Shown: positions 1-7,737, counted from the stretch's first letter. The stretch: 36,494 bases of DNA from an uncultured Lachnospiraceae bacterium (GCA_905235745.1 CAJOMN010000019.1:1-36494), one strand, 5' to 3'. Notes: generated from the letters alone by a model not told the origin. Program-made: numbers and translations.

Positions 1-10
1 TTCTACTGCA

Positions 11-102
11 AATCGGAAAAAAAATCAATTTGCGGTCGGAAGATTGTGAGGCTTTAAATCGGATAAATATTTGTTTTTCAATCGGAAGATTGTACCAGTC
101 CC
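11..102. repeat. imperfect 46-bp tandem repeat at left edge
   Basis: Two degenerate units starting at 11 and 57 both begin AATCGGA and share the exact 12-mer TCGGAAGATTGT (36-47 and 82-93) at a 46-base offset. The array may continue to the left of the window. A 61-codon open frame crosses this stretch, but nothing in it looks like a protein family. Bases 103-195 show nothing I can name. Confidence 0.4.
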
Positions 103-195
103 GCCGTCGCCAGCAATTTACAAGCCAACAAAAAAGAGGACCAGGATATCTGAAACTTTGGCTATTGAAGAGCATCTTAAGAAATTGCATTAAAA

Positions 196-230
196 AACTT
201 ATTGTAAAAATATAACTAATAAGTTATAAT
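196..230 (+). promoter_or_regulatory. promoter and palindromic operator of the HigBA-type pair
   Basis: TTGTAA (202-207) and TATAAT (225-230) are separated by 17 bases. An inverted repeat, AACTTATT (196-203) and AATAAGTT (218-225), overlaps both elements. This is the layout expected for an autorepressed toxin-antitoxin operon, where the HTH antitoxin sits on its own promoter. The operator role is inferred. Confidence 0.6.
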
Positions 231-252
231 ATGAGCAGAAAGGAAAGATACT

Positions 253-618
253 TTGTTCGACATATACTTTTACGCAGATGCAAATGGCGTTGAGCCTGTT
301 ACTGAGTTTATCAAAGATTTACAGTAACAAAATGGCAAAGATGCCCGTATTCGCGCAAATAAGGTAAACGATTACATCCAAATTTTAAGCCTATTTGGAA
401 AAGCTGCCGGAGAGCCATATATTAAGCATCTCGACGGCGACATCTGGGAATTGAGACCCACAAGAGATCGAGTGCTATTTGCCGGATGGACGGATAGTGG
501 ATTTGTCCTGTTGCACCACTTTATGAAGAAAACTCAAAAGACTCCAAAACGAGAGATAGAACAGGCAAAAAGAGAACTTGCAGATTGGATAGAAAGAGGT
601 GGCGTTGATGAAAGCTAG
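253..618 (+). pseudogene. RelE/HigB-type toxin interrupted by an in-frame TAA
   Basis: Read from TTG at 253 (preceded by AAAGGAAAG), the frame gives a phage Gp49-like/HigB toxin of about 121 codons. It contains the family-type core [14 protein letters not shown], then DRVLFAGW and a C-terminal Lys/Arg-rich helix ([15 protein letters not shown]). The family acts as ribosome-dependent mRNA interferases. Codon 25 is TAA (325-327, after DLQ), so a full product needs readthrough, a mutation or a sequencing error. An internal restart would lose the first strand and helix. The 3' end overlaps the antitoxin gene by 11 bases, as in intact toxin-first operons. The rest of the frame is well preserved, so inactivation is recent or the stop is an artefact. 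Confidence 0.7.
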
Positions 619-892
619 AAAATGGGATGAAGTAAGAAAAGAATTATTTACTCCTGAGCAAATCGCGGAAAGCGATATGCGTGTATCAATCATGAGCGAA
701 CTGATTAAAGCCCGGAATGAACAGGGCATTACACAGAAGCAACTGGAAGATATGTCCGGAGTGAAACAGCCTGTTATTGCACGGATGGAACACGGAACAT
801 CGAATCCTCAACTAGAAACCGTCTTAAAAGTGTTGGCTCCTTTAGGAAAAACGCTTGCCGTTGTACCTATGGAATCCAGATCCGCAGTATAA
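608..892 (+). CDS. XRE-family (HigA-like) antitoxin
   Basis: This 94-residue DNA-binding antitoxin has a helix-turn-helix at about residues 35-75; the segment [19 protein letters not shown] is a typical HTH_3 recognition region. ATG at 608 is chosen because GAAAGAGG lies 8 bases upstream; GTG 599 is in frame but has no spacing for a ribosome binding site. The gene overlaps the toxin frame, so the two are translationally coupled. It should neutralise the toxin and repress the promoter near 202-230. Because the toxin frame carries a stop, this may now be an orphan antitoxin. Confidence 0.85.
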   Translation: MKARKWDEVRKELFTPEQIAESDMRVSIMSELIKARNEQGITQKQLEDMSGVKQPVIARMEHGTSNPQLETVLKVLAPLGKTLAVVPMESRSAV

Positions 893-1131
893 TGGACAGA
901 CCCATTTTCTACGTACAAACCTATATCTGCTTTTCTGTCTGTAATAATCATTGGAGGAACATAAAAGAAAATCTCCTCATCAATCGCTTTTGCTTCATCC
1001 GATACATAGTTGCATTCTTTAGTCAACAAATCATCTTCCAGTGTCTCATCTGCAATCAGATACTCTTCGCCGTTAATATCAACCCACTTACACAAATATT
1101 TCTTTTCTTGAAATACTATAATATCATCCAA
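808..1131 (-). CDS. small acidic hypothetical protein, possibly frameshifted at its start
   Basis: The 107-codon frame begins at TTG 1131. Its first about 77 codons (to about 900) look like a real compact protein with KKYLCKWVDINGEEYLIADE near the start. The last about 30 codons run antisense through the 3' end of the antitoxin gene and look unnatural. A run of nine A on the coding strand (complement of 1145-1153) follows an ATG at 1156. Removing one A would put that ATG in frame and give the start MKKNIRHTLDDII. The start therefore looks frameshifted, and the end looks like read-through across a recombination junction. I do not recognise the family and propose no function. Confidence 0.4.
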   Translation of the reverse strand: MDDIIVFQEKKYLCKWVDINGEEYLIADETLEDDLLTKECNYVSDEAKAIDEEIFFYVPPMIITDRKADIGLYVENGSVHYTADLDSIGTTASVFPKGANTFKTVSS

Positions 1132-1220
1132 AGTATGTCTTATATTTTTTTTTCATTTTTCTTGTCATAGTCCACAATCTCACATAGGTATATCTATTAT
1201 CCACTGCCCACCATTTGTTG

Positions 1221-1288
1221 TGTCAAAAAGGACGGTTCTTTTTGACAGTTTTCTCCTATGGTGTCAGTAAGAACCGTCCCTTTTGACA
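1221..1288. mobile_element. 68-bp MITE-like perfect-architecture inverted repeat
   Basis: Two 27-base arms, 1221-1247 and 1262-1288, are inverted copies. The left arm reads TGTCAAAAAGGACGGTTCTT and on. The complement of the right arm reads TGTCAAAAGGGACGGTTCTT and on, with three mismatches over 27 bases and a 14-base loop. The ends are TGTCA/TGACA. No transposase is present. It may be a miniature transposable element or a conserved repetitive hairpin. The rest of 1132-1360 shows no gene. Confidence 0.65.
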
Positions 1289-1360
1289 TAAGAAACCAAT
1301 GCATCCACAGCAGTTTCAACTAAGTTCACAAATGATACCTCCCGCACGAAATTTATTATT

Positions 1361-2398
1361 CTATTCTGTTTGAATTCTTATTGTACCGATTCTTCTTGTA
1401 TACACTTCTATATTACTCAAATAATTAGAAATTTCGTCATCTGAAATCTTCAATAATTCACCTAAGTTATACTCCTGTTTCATGTTTTGCTGTATCCCAT
1501 CATTATATATATCAAACACTACCTTCTTGGCAAATATTTCCCCTGCTCCCTCAATCTGTATAATACCATTCCTATTGTTATTCTCTAAACACTCTCTGAA
1601 AAACATTCGAAAATCCCTTGGTGGCATGGTGTCAGGATCTAACATAGTACAAATCCTTGCTCCATATTTACTGTTGTTTTCCCATACCTGATTAAAACTA
1701 CTACTATATGATAAATACTTATCTTCATCTCTCCCTGACGTATCTATGTCATTTAACCCCCATTCTAAAGATATCTCTTCTACTGCTTCCTTAAAAAGCG
1801 CACGCATTTTCTCAGACAAATAATAGAGATTAGAATCATAATATACCCAATCCTTATCTCCTCCTTTCCAACCATTTTCCTTTGCTATTATTTCTCCTCT
1901 TTCGTCACATACCAATTTTGCCATAATTGAGTTTGAGCTTCTAAATTGTTCATAAGTATCCAGTATTATCTGCTTGTTTGCATCTTGATCCACCCCGGAT
2001 ATTTTACGATCTTGAATTAATGTAACTCTCATATCGCAACAGCAGTCCAGAAAGAATTTTTTTATCTCCTCATCATCGATCTGAGCGCCAGAAAGCGTAT
2101 TCTTTATCTTATCATTGATCTTAGCAATCTGGCTGTTTCCATAAGAAGTTCCATAACAATATTTTGGAATTCCGCTTAATGGCTGACAAATACCATTGTA
2201 ATTATTGTATTCTATATGTTTACTATTAACACTTAGTTCACACACATTGTTCTTATCCGCATCGAATCTGTAAGTGTTATTCCTGAGCTTAGTATTTAAT
2301 GATTTATTCATTTCATCCGATGCACCGATAATAGTCCACTTTCCTGATTCAACATCTATGCTGTATGCACCAATACAATTTGAAAAGTTCATACTCAT
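1361..2398 (-). CDS. hypothetical protein, 345 aa
   Basis: I do not recognise this protein. It is soluble, slightly acidic and AT-rich in codon use, with no signal peptide or membrane segment. Visible landmarks are a Cys cluster (DCCCDMRV, about residues 118-125), a Gly/Trp stretch (ENGWKGGDKDWVYYDS, about 174-190) and a helix-rich C-terminus. ATG 2398 is supported by AAAGGA 9 bases upstream. It lies on the same strand as the restriction-modification operon, 233 bases beyond its last gene, so it may be an accessory defence gene or unrelated cargo. Confidence 0.75.
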   Translation of the reverse strand: MSMNFSNCIGAYSIDVESGKWTIIGASDEMNKSLNTKLRNNTYRFDADKNNVCELSVNSKHIEYNNYNGICQPLSGIPKYCYGTSYGNSQIAKINDKIKNTLSGAQIDDEEIKKFFLDCCCDMRVTLIQDRKISGVDQDANKQIILDTYEQFRSSNSIMAKLVCDERGEIIAKENGWKGGDKDWVYYDSNLYYLSEKMRALFKEAVEEISLEWGLNDIDTSGRDEDKYLSYSSSFNQVWENNSKYGARICTMLDPDTMPPRDFRMFFRECLENNNRNGIIQIEGAGEIFAKKVVFDIYNDGIQQNMKQEYNLGELLKISDDEISNYLSNIEVYTRRIGTIRIQTE

Positions 2399-2572
2399 TA
2401 TAATTATTCCTTTCTTTCCAGGTATACCTCATATTATATATCGGCATCGTCCCTTGGGAAATTTACAGAGAGTTGCGGATAACCATAACCCTCAATTATG
2501 TCTGTATGTTCCTGGGGCTTTATCGTTTGTTTTTATCACTTCAAAACTTGTTTCATTTTGAAATGGTTTTGT

Positions 2573-2615
2573 GGTAGTTTTTATGGTAGTATTTGCGGTA
2601 GTTTTTGCGGTAGTT
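2573..2615. repeat. four 12-bp direct repeats (GGTAGTTTTTGC)
   Basis: GGTAGT recurs at 2573, 2585, 2597 and 2609, giving an exact 12-base period with unit GGTAGTTTTTGC and one or two mismatches per copy. On the minus strand this reads as a four-residue repeat (Thr-Thr-Ala-Lys-like) followed by an open stretch to a stop near 2492. It may be the degenerate tail of a lost gene. Alternatively it may be arm-type binding sites left by an integrase at an island edge. The remainder of 2399-2631 shows nothing else. Confidence 0.5.
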
Positions 2616-2631
2616 AAGAAATAAATGCCTT

Positions 2632-3108
2632 TTATATCTTAGGAACAATAGAACTCAAATCGGGAATTCTTTTTTTCACATCCCATATCCCAACTCTCAT
2701 TTTCTTTATTCTTTTTCCGTTTCCAAAATCTAGCAAATCTTCACGATTAAACCCTAATAGCAGCTTTCTTAACGTTCCAAGATCACTTGATGTAAGAAGC
2801 CACGCCTCTTCTGGATCAACCAACTTGCAATATGACCATAACTGTCCCAAATCTCGTAGGGTAAGCTTTGTTTTCTTTGCTTCAATAAAGAACAGTTTTA
2901 CATCGTTCTTTTTTCTCGCAATTCCCAAAACATCTATCTGTATATCAACACCGATAGCCTGTTCTTTAACGACACCGTATTTTTCCAGAGCCTTATCCAA
3001 ACGTTCACTATGCGAATCAACAACTATAACCTCATACCCCTTATAATTATCTTTAAGGTATTGGGCAAGCCACTCGCACATGGGCTCATATAATTCCCAT
3101 TCTAACAT
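2632..3108 (-). CDS. small PD-(D/E)XK nuclease, likely restriction subunit
   Basis: This 158-residue protein carries a PD-(D/E)XK-type catalytic core: Asp59 (GVDIQIDVLG), then Glu76-Ala-Lys78 (FFIEAKK), then a helix with Gln89 (DLGQLWSY). Two hydrophobic strands flank the E-x-K, as in this nuclease fold. The length is short for a free-standing restriction enzyme, so DNA recognition probably comes from a partner. Its start overlaps the upstream LAGLIDADG-like gene by 7 bases, and GAGGAC in that gene serves as ribosome binding site, so the two are made together. It is the last gene of the leftward methyltransferase operon. The role as cleavage subunit is inferred. Confidence 0.8.
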   Translation of the reverse strand: MLEWELYEPMCEWLAQYLKDNYKGYEVIVVDSHSERLDKALEKYGVVKEQAIGVDIQIDVLGIARKKNDVKLFFIEAKKTKLTLRDLGQLWSYCKLVDPEEAWLLTSSDLGTLRKLLLGFNREDLLDFGNGKRIKKMRVGIWDVKKRIPDLSSIVPKI

Positions 3109-4001
3109 TTTGAGTCCTCGTTATATCCAAGTTCATTAGCTATATCCTGCCATGAATCAAAGTGTTTACCTCTGATTTCTTCCGGTATGATCGGATCATC
3201 TTCACCCGGATGAACGGGTTTTTCTCTTCTCTTCCTTGTCAGCTCCCAATAATACCTGTGAACAACATCATTGACGTCCTTGCCCTCTTTTTCAATATAA
3301 GTCTTATGCTCATTAGCAAAATAGTCCAATGCTTCTTGCTTATGTAACACGCCGAAGCCTATACCCTCAAATTCCAAGGCCCATACCTTGACTTGATGCT
3401 CTTTTTTCCAAAAATCCGGTTTCCCTTCGTTATATTTTTTGAGGTTCCCATCTCTCATGTTAGGATGTCCCCAGTCGATGTTCTGAACTGGAATATCAAC
3501 ACTCTTTAGAAGATTGCAAAAATCCACAACCAATTCCCAGTTTTGCGGTATCTCAAAATACACCCTGTACTGGGGTTCCATAAAGAAATAATTGCTTCTT
3601 CGGATATACCCTGTTACATCCGCAAATCCCCTTATAAACTCCCGTCTTTCATCAGTTGTAAAGCTAAAGACCTCTGGTGATATTCTCATATTTGCATGAG
3701 TAGTCGCATTTCCAATATATCTCATAATTTCACGCATCAGATAATCTTCATTTGGTTTCGTGAATGATATATCTGAAACATTATTGCTCTGGCTAAACTT
3801 TAATCCTGTTCCAACCAACGGTTCTATTATTTGTCGGATATCTGTTATGCTGGCCTTAACATATATACCAACGTCCTTCTGAAACTCAGTTTCAAGTTTC
3901 TTATGCGGTATCTCTATAACAACTGTAGTTTCATTTGCTCCACGTTGGATCTCGCCGTTACCGACTATCATGCCAAGTAGATATGCCATTTGAGCATTCA
4001 T
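3102..4001 (-). CDS. LAGLIDADG-like DNA-binding protein, apparently catalytically dead
   Basis: This 299-residue protein has two LAGLIDADG-like helices: YLLGMIVGNGEI (residues 7-18) and FIRGFADVTGYI (122-133). Each is followed by the beta-strand pattern seen in homing endonucleases, for example YRVYFEIPQNWELVVDFCNL after the second. The acidic residue that normally ends each motif (the second D of DADG) is Asn15 in the first and Thr130 in the second. Active-site metal binding is therefore probably lost while the DNA-recognition saddle is kept, as known for the WhiA regulator fold. It sits 1 base after the DUF3883 gene and overlaps the small nuclease gene, which suggests a specificity subunit. 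GGGGGA precedes the ATG. The C-terminal about 80 residues are unassigned. Confidence 0.7.
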   Translation of the reverse strand: MNAQMAYLLGMIVGNGEIQRGANETTVVIEIPHKKLETEFQKDVGIYVKASITDIRQIIEPLVGTGLKFSQSNNVSDISFTKPNEDYLMREIMRYIGNATTHANMRISPEVFSFTTDERREFIRGFADVTGYIRRSNYFFMEPQYRVYFEIPQNWELVVDFCNLLKSVDIPVQNIDWGHPNMRDGNLKKYNEGKPDFWKKEHQVKVWALEFEGIGFGVLHKQEALDYFANEHKTYIEKEGKDVNDVVHRYYWELTRKRREKPVHPGEDDPIIPEEIRGKHFDSWQDIANELGYNEDSKC

Positions 4002-4002
4002 T

Positions 4003-5076
4003 TTACTTTCCCCCGATAATAAATGTTGCTTCTTTCATATGCTTCGGATGGAATAATTCTTCATAAGGATTCATTATAACAATAATGTCCGGGGATTCAT
4101 CCTGTAGAAGCCTTTCAAGATTATTGAGCTTTATCAAGACATAACGGTTCCCTTTTGATTCCATTTCCTGCATTTCTACAGAAGTCATGCTGAAAAAGGG
4201 ATATGATTTCCTGCTTGATTTTACCTCAATCAAGATACTATCTCCGTTGGTAGGAGTAACAACTATATCGCAACCCTTTCCAATGGACTGATCATCCCAA
4301 TTCTTTACAAATTCTCCACAAGAACCGTTTTTTTGAAGATCACGGAAAACAATTCGTTCAGACGCATTTTGAAATCCTTGATTAAACCATTCAACCTCAT
4401 AATTCGAATCTTCAGATAATCCGATCGAATTCAGTAGCGTGGCATCTTTGATGCGAAGCAAATATGCGATGTACTCTTCACCTATCCATCCAAATTCCAG
4501 AATCTGAAACGGGGTATATGCAGAAACCGATCCATCACCGGAAAATATACTTTTTTCTGTACGTTTGGATATCGTCTGTTCTTTGTACTGAAGCAGATTT
4601 GGAAGCGGCAATTCCTCTTCCTTTTTCATATAATCTCCAATTCTCTGCATAAAGACATTATAACCTTTGTAGCCTTTATCAAAAGCCTCTATAAAGGGGC
4701 TTGAAACCTGATTGAAAACTAATTTCCTAATCGAATTGCTATCCTGCGGTTGCTTTGTAAACTTGAATCCATATTCCTTAACAAGTTCATCAATAAATTC
4801 AGTATTGTTTAATCTGTTTCCATATGCCCCATCCAAGTTTTCTCGCAGAAAATCCGGACAACCGTCCGTATCATTCAAATAAATACGAAACTGCTTACCA
4901 TATTTATCCGCTTCATATGGGTACTCATCCGAATATTTATTCTTATATTCTTTTCTGAATTGTTCTTTTTGCCCTTTTGGAACCGTAGCCTCTATAGATG
5001 CTATAACACCGGGAGCTGCCAGATATCCTATCGCTTCGTATTTATCTTCATCTGAAGGCCAGTTCAATTCTGCCAT
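4003..5076 (-). CDS. DUF3883-like PD-(D/E)XK protein
   Basis: This 357-residue protein has a C-terminal DUF3883-type (NO VEIN C-terminal) nuclease-like domain from about residue 195. It comprises a Gly-Glu-Glu helix (FGWIGEEYIAYLL), Asp270 (GKGCDIVV) and Glu284-Val-Lys286 (ILIEVKSS), followed by the strand RYVLIKL. These residues match a PD-(D/E)XK active site. DUF3883 domains are common in restriction and other anti-phage proteins. The N-terminal about 190 residues are helical and unrecognised, perhaps a target-recognition or partner domain. It lies between the cytosine methyltransferase (22-base gap) and the LAGLIDADG-like gene (1-base gap). It may be a second restriction subunit. Confidence 0.75.
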   Translation of the reverse strand: MAELNWPSDEDKYEAIGYLAAPGVIASIEATVPKGQKEQFRKEYKNKYSDEYPYEADKYGKQFRIYLNDTDGCPDFLRENLDGAYGNRLNNTEFIDELVKEYGFKFTKQPQDSNSIRKLVFNQVSSPFIEAFDKGYKGYNVFMQRIGDYMKKEEELPLPNLLQYKEQTISKRTEKSIFSGDGSVSAYTPFQILEFGWIGEEYIAYLLRIKDATLLNSIGLSEDSNYEVEWFNQGFQNASERIVFRDLQKNGSCGEFVKNWDDQSIGKGCDIVVTPTNGDSILIEVKSSRKSYPFFSMTSVEMQEMESKGNRYVLIKLNNLERLLQDESPDIIVIMNPYEELFHPKHMKEATFIIGGK

Positions 5077-5097
5077 GAAATCACTTCTTCCTTTCCC

Positions 5098-6174
5098 TCA
5101 ATCTTCTAATTGTAGTATTTCATCTATCCTATCTGCTATTGCCTTTGCCAAAAGCGGTGGTACTGCATTTCCTATCTGTCGTCCTATCGAACGCTTATCA
5201 CCATAAAACACAAAACAATCGTCAAAGCTTTGTATTCTTGCGGCTTCTCTCGGCGTTATTGCCCTATTAAGAAAAGGGTGATTATTTGTACCATTAGAGG
5301 CGGCATCAAATCTTGTGTCAATTGTTGGAGAAACATCATCCCATTTTAATCTTCCCCATGTTGTTTTGAACTTCTGATTGCCAATCATCTTCTCTGGCAA
5401 AAACTCTTTTCCTTTTTCCGGTGGTATCATCTTTAGCTTATCGATCGCAACTTGCTTATGCTTTGAGGCAGTATGGTTATACAATTTTTTGCTATCATTT
5501 CGCATAAATCTCTGATAAGTACTATCCGCAGGGTTTATATAATCCTGTTCAAACTCACCTTCACCCGATTCGCAATATGCCAAATCTCCGATAGCTTCTC
5601 TTACAGTAACAGTCTTCTTCACCGTAGGCATAGGTAATGTGACCTTGTTATGCTTTGAACAAATAAATATAGTTCTTTCCCTTGCCTGTGGAACTCCAAA
5701 GTCAGAGGCGTTCAAAACCCCAAAATCAACAACATATCCCAATTCATCTATAGCATTAACTATTTCGTCCTTAAACCATCCATTAGAAGCAAGCAATAGT
5801 CCCTTAACATTTTCAATTACAAATACATCAGGCTTAAGCTCCTGTACGAAATTAAGATATTCTCTGAATAGAAAATTCCTCGGATCCTTAAGACCAAGTT
5901 TCTTTCCTTTCATAGAATATCCCTGACAAGGTGGGCCGCCGATGATCATATTAACTCCCTTGTCTTTCGCCATTTTTATGATTTTTTTCTTTGTTTCATC
6001 ACTTGTTATATCGCCTACAATAACTTCGGTCTGTGACATATTTTTCTTAAAAGTATTGCCCGCCTTTACATCATTATCAAGAGCAATGACAGTCTCAAAA
6101 TTAGGGTTTTTCTCCATTCCGTAAGAGAAGCCCCCCGCACCACAGAATAAGTCTAATATTCTAAACTTTGCCAT
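5098..6174 (-). CDS. dcm: DNA cytosine-C5 methyltransferase
   Basis: The full set of C5-methyltransferase motifs is visible in 358 residues. These are motif I (DLFCGAGGFSYG, 8-19), motif IV with catalytic Cys83 (GGPPCQGYS), motif VI (ENVKGL, from 121), motif VIII (QARERT, 163-168), a target-recognition region of about 90 residues, motif IX (WDDVSPTID) and motif X (GRQIGNAVPPLLA). The enzyme moves a methyl group from S-adenosylmethionine to C5 of cytosine. It starts one base after the adenine methyltransferase ends, with GGGGGC as ribosome binding site. It is most likely a protective enzyme of the restriction-modification operon. The target sequence cannot be read from the protein. Confidence 0.95.
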   Translation of the reverse strand: MAKFRILDLFCGAGGFSYGMEKNPNFETVIALDNDVKAGNTFKKNMSQTEVIVGDITSDETKKKIIKMAKDKGVNMIIGGPPCQGYSMKGKKLGLKDPRNFLFREYLNFVQELKPDVFVIENVKGLLLASNGWFKDEIVNAIDELGYVVDFGVLNASDFGVPQARERTIFICSKHNKVTLPMPTVKKTVTVREAIGDLAYCESGEGEFEQDYINPADSTYQRFMRNDSKKLYNHTASKHKQVAIDKLKMIPPEKGKEFLPEKMIGNQKFKTTWGRLKWDDVSPTIDTRFDAASNGTNNHPFLNRAITPREAARIQSFDDCFVFYGDKRSIGRQIGNAVPPLLAKAIADRIDEILQLED

Positions 6175-6175
6175 G

Positions 6176-7411
6176 TTATGCCCCCGCGACTAAACTCTTT
6201 CTTTGTATGAGAATACGCTTAAATTTCAGTTTTCCATCTACGGTAGGCTTAAACAAATCAAATGAGTTATCCGAACCATGATTTGCTTCCCCAACAATAT
6301 CAAACTGCTCAGGATTATGCTTGTTAAGAAATGTAATTGGCACCCCCATAATCCCCTCATAATCCATCGGAATATCCGCAACTTTGGAGACTTCTATTGC
6401 ATCATATTCGTCATATTTAGGATATGATATTGAATCATAAACCTTGCATAATGCCAGTTCCTGATGCCTGCGATTTATGTCAATATTAGTGAGCCACATC
6501 GCATTCCCCAAGCTTCTCCATTTCTGTCCACTCTCATCTACCCAGTATCGTGTATCTCTCGGCTCAGAATCTGCTGGTACTCTAAACTCCATGTCACCAA
6601 ACTGATATCCTATCCACGCTTTATTCTCCTGTATTAACGGAAAAATCTCCTTATAAGTTAGGGCATTCTGGTTTCCAATGACAAGAAATTGTTTATTATG
6701 TTCAACTATAAGCGAGATCAATTCCCTAAAAAGAGAAAAAGGTGGGTTAGTAACAACTATATCTGCCTGATCCAAGTATTCTATGCACTCCCCACTCCTA
6801 AAATCTCCATTACCCTTAAGTTTTTTTACTGCCTTTATCTTCTTCAAAAAACCATGTACGGCTTCATCACTAGATTCTGGTGTAATCCTTTTGGGCACAG
6901 AAGTCAAAGAAAGCACATAGCCGTTATCAGTAGATAACGGCTCATTATACTCGTCAACCAATTCACTCTCGGAACCAATTACTCTTGATGCGTAGTAAGA
7001 GGTGCATATTAAGCCTTTCAAGCCCAAGCTATTGAAGTTTTTTATAAAGTACTTTGAAAAGCTCGACTCAAATGGATCATCACAGTTGCACAATACCACC
7101 TTATCCTTAAACTGTGGAATGTAATGAGCCATCTCACGAGCAACTGTTTCATATGTCGTATAGAATTCATCATTATCCTTTGCAGATTTTGCCTTGTTGA
7201 GAATAGAATTTCCGGCACTTAAGCGCCCAATGATTCTTTCACTAGATAAAATCTTATCTATCATTCCCACCACATAAATAGGCGGTGTTCTTCTATCATG
7301 CTCCCAATCCTGCAAGGTACTGGTAGGAATTTCGAACTTCTCCGCAAAGCTATTTTGTGATAATCCCGATACTTTTCTTAATTCCCTTATCTGCGCATTC
7401 AATGTATCCAT
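6176..7411 (-). CDS. HTH-adenine methyltransferase fusion (EcoRI-methylase family)
   Basis: Residues 1-60 form an XRE-type helix-turn-helix (SQNSFAEKFEIPTSTLQDWE). Residues about 75-411 are an adenine-specific methyltransferase of the EcoRI-methylase family, with the entry motif DEFYTTYE (81-88), an Asp-rich strand (VVLCNCDDPFES) and the catalytic motif TNPPFSLFRE (221-230). EcoRI methylase itself is about 325 residues, so the HTH is an added domain. The fusion may let the methyltransferase repress its own promoter or read methylation status; that is inference. GGGAGTG precedes the ATG. It is the first enzyme gene of the operon, 49 bases after the small HTH gene. Confidence 0.9.
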   Translation of the reverse strand: MDTLNAQIRELRKVSGLSQNSFAEKFEIPTSTLQDWEHDRRTPPIYVVGMIDKILSSERIIGRLSAGNSILNKAKSAKDNDEFYTTYETVAREMAHYIPQFKDKVVLCNCDDPFESSFSKYFIKNFNSLGLKGLICTSYYASRVIGSESELVDEYNEPLSTDNGYVLSLTSVPKRITPESSDEAVHGFLKKIKAVKKLKGNGDFRSGECIEYLDQADIVVTNPPFSLFRELISLIVEHNKQFLVIGNQNALTYKEIFPLIQENKAWIGYQFGDMEFRVPADSEPRDTRYWVDESGQKWRSLGNAMWLTNIDINRRHQELALCKVYDSISYPKYDEYDAIEVSKVADIPMDYEGIMGVPITFLNKHNPEQFDIVGEANHGSDNSFDLFKPTVDGKLKFKRILIQRKSLVAGA

Positions 7412-7459
7412 CTGTCACACTCCCTTCGCAAAACATTATACGGCAGTGCCTTATAGTGG

Positions 7460-7723
7460 TCAATAGCATTTCACTCCATTTTCATCGTAGCTCATGCTCT
7501 TTATGATCTTATGAAGGTCATCCACGGATACATCCAGTACTTCCGACAGCCTTTTGAGATTATCCCGGTCAGGCAGCCCCCTGTCGGTCTCCCACTTTGC
7601 GATAGCGGACTTTGATACTCCGACCATTTTTGCAAGATCATTCGGGGTCAGTTCCCTGAACTTCCACCGGTCGGCTATAAACCTTCCTAAACTTGCATTC
7701 TTTGTCATGTAATTTCCGCTCAT
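7460..7723 (-). CDS. small XRE-family regulator, C-protein-like
   Basis: This 87-residue protein is mostly helix-turn-helix: LTPNDLAKMVGVSKSAIAKWE, followed by the stabilising helix DRDNLKRLSEVLDVSVDDL. ATG 7723 is chosen because AAAGGAG ends 5 bases upstream; the in-frame GTG at 7729 overlaps that site. It leads the restriction-modification operon and has a palindrome over its promoter, as controller (C) proteins of such systems do. Controllers normally delay nuclease production after entry into a new host. Whether it activates or represses is not visible. Confidence 0.85.
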   Translation of the reverse strand: MSGNYMTKNASLGRFIADRWKFRELTPNDLAKMVGVSKSAIAKWETDRGLPDRDNLKRLSEVLDVSVDDLHKIIKSMSYDENGVKCY

Positions 7724-7737
7724 TCCCACTCCTTTCT

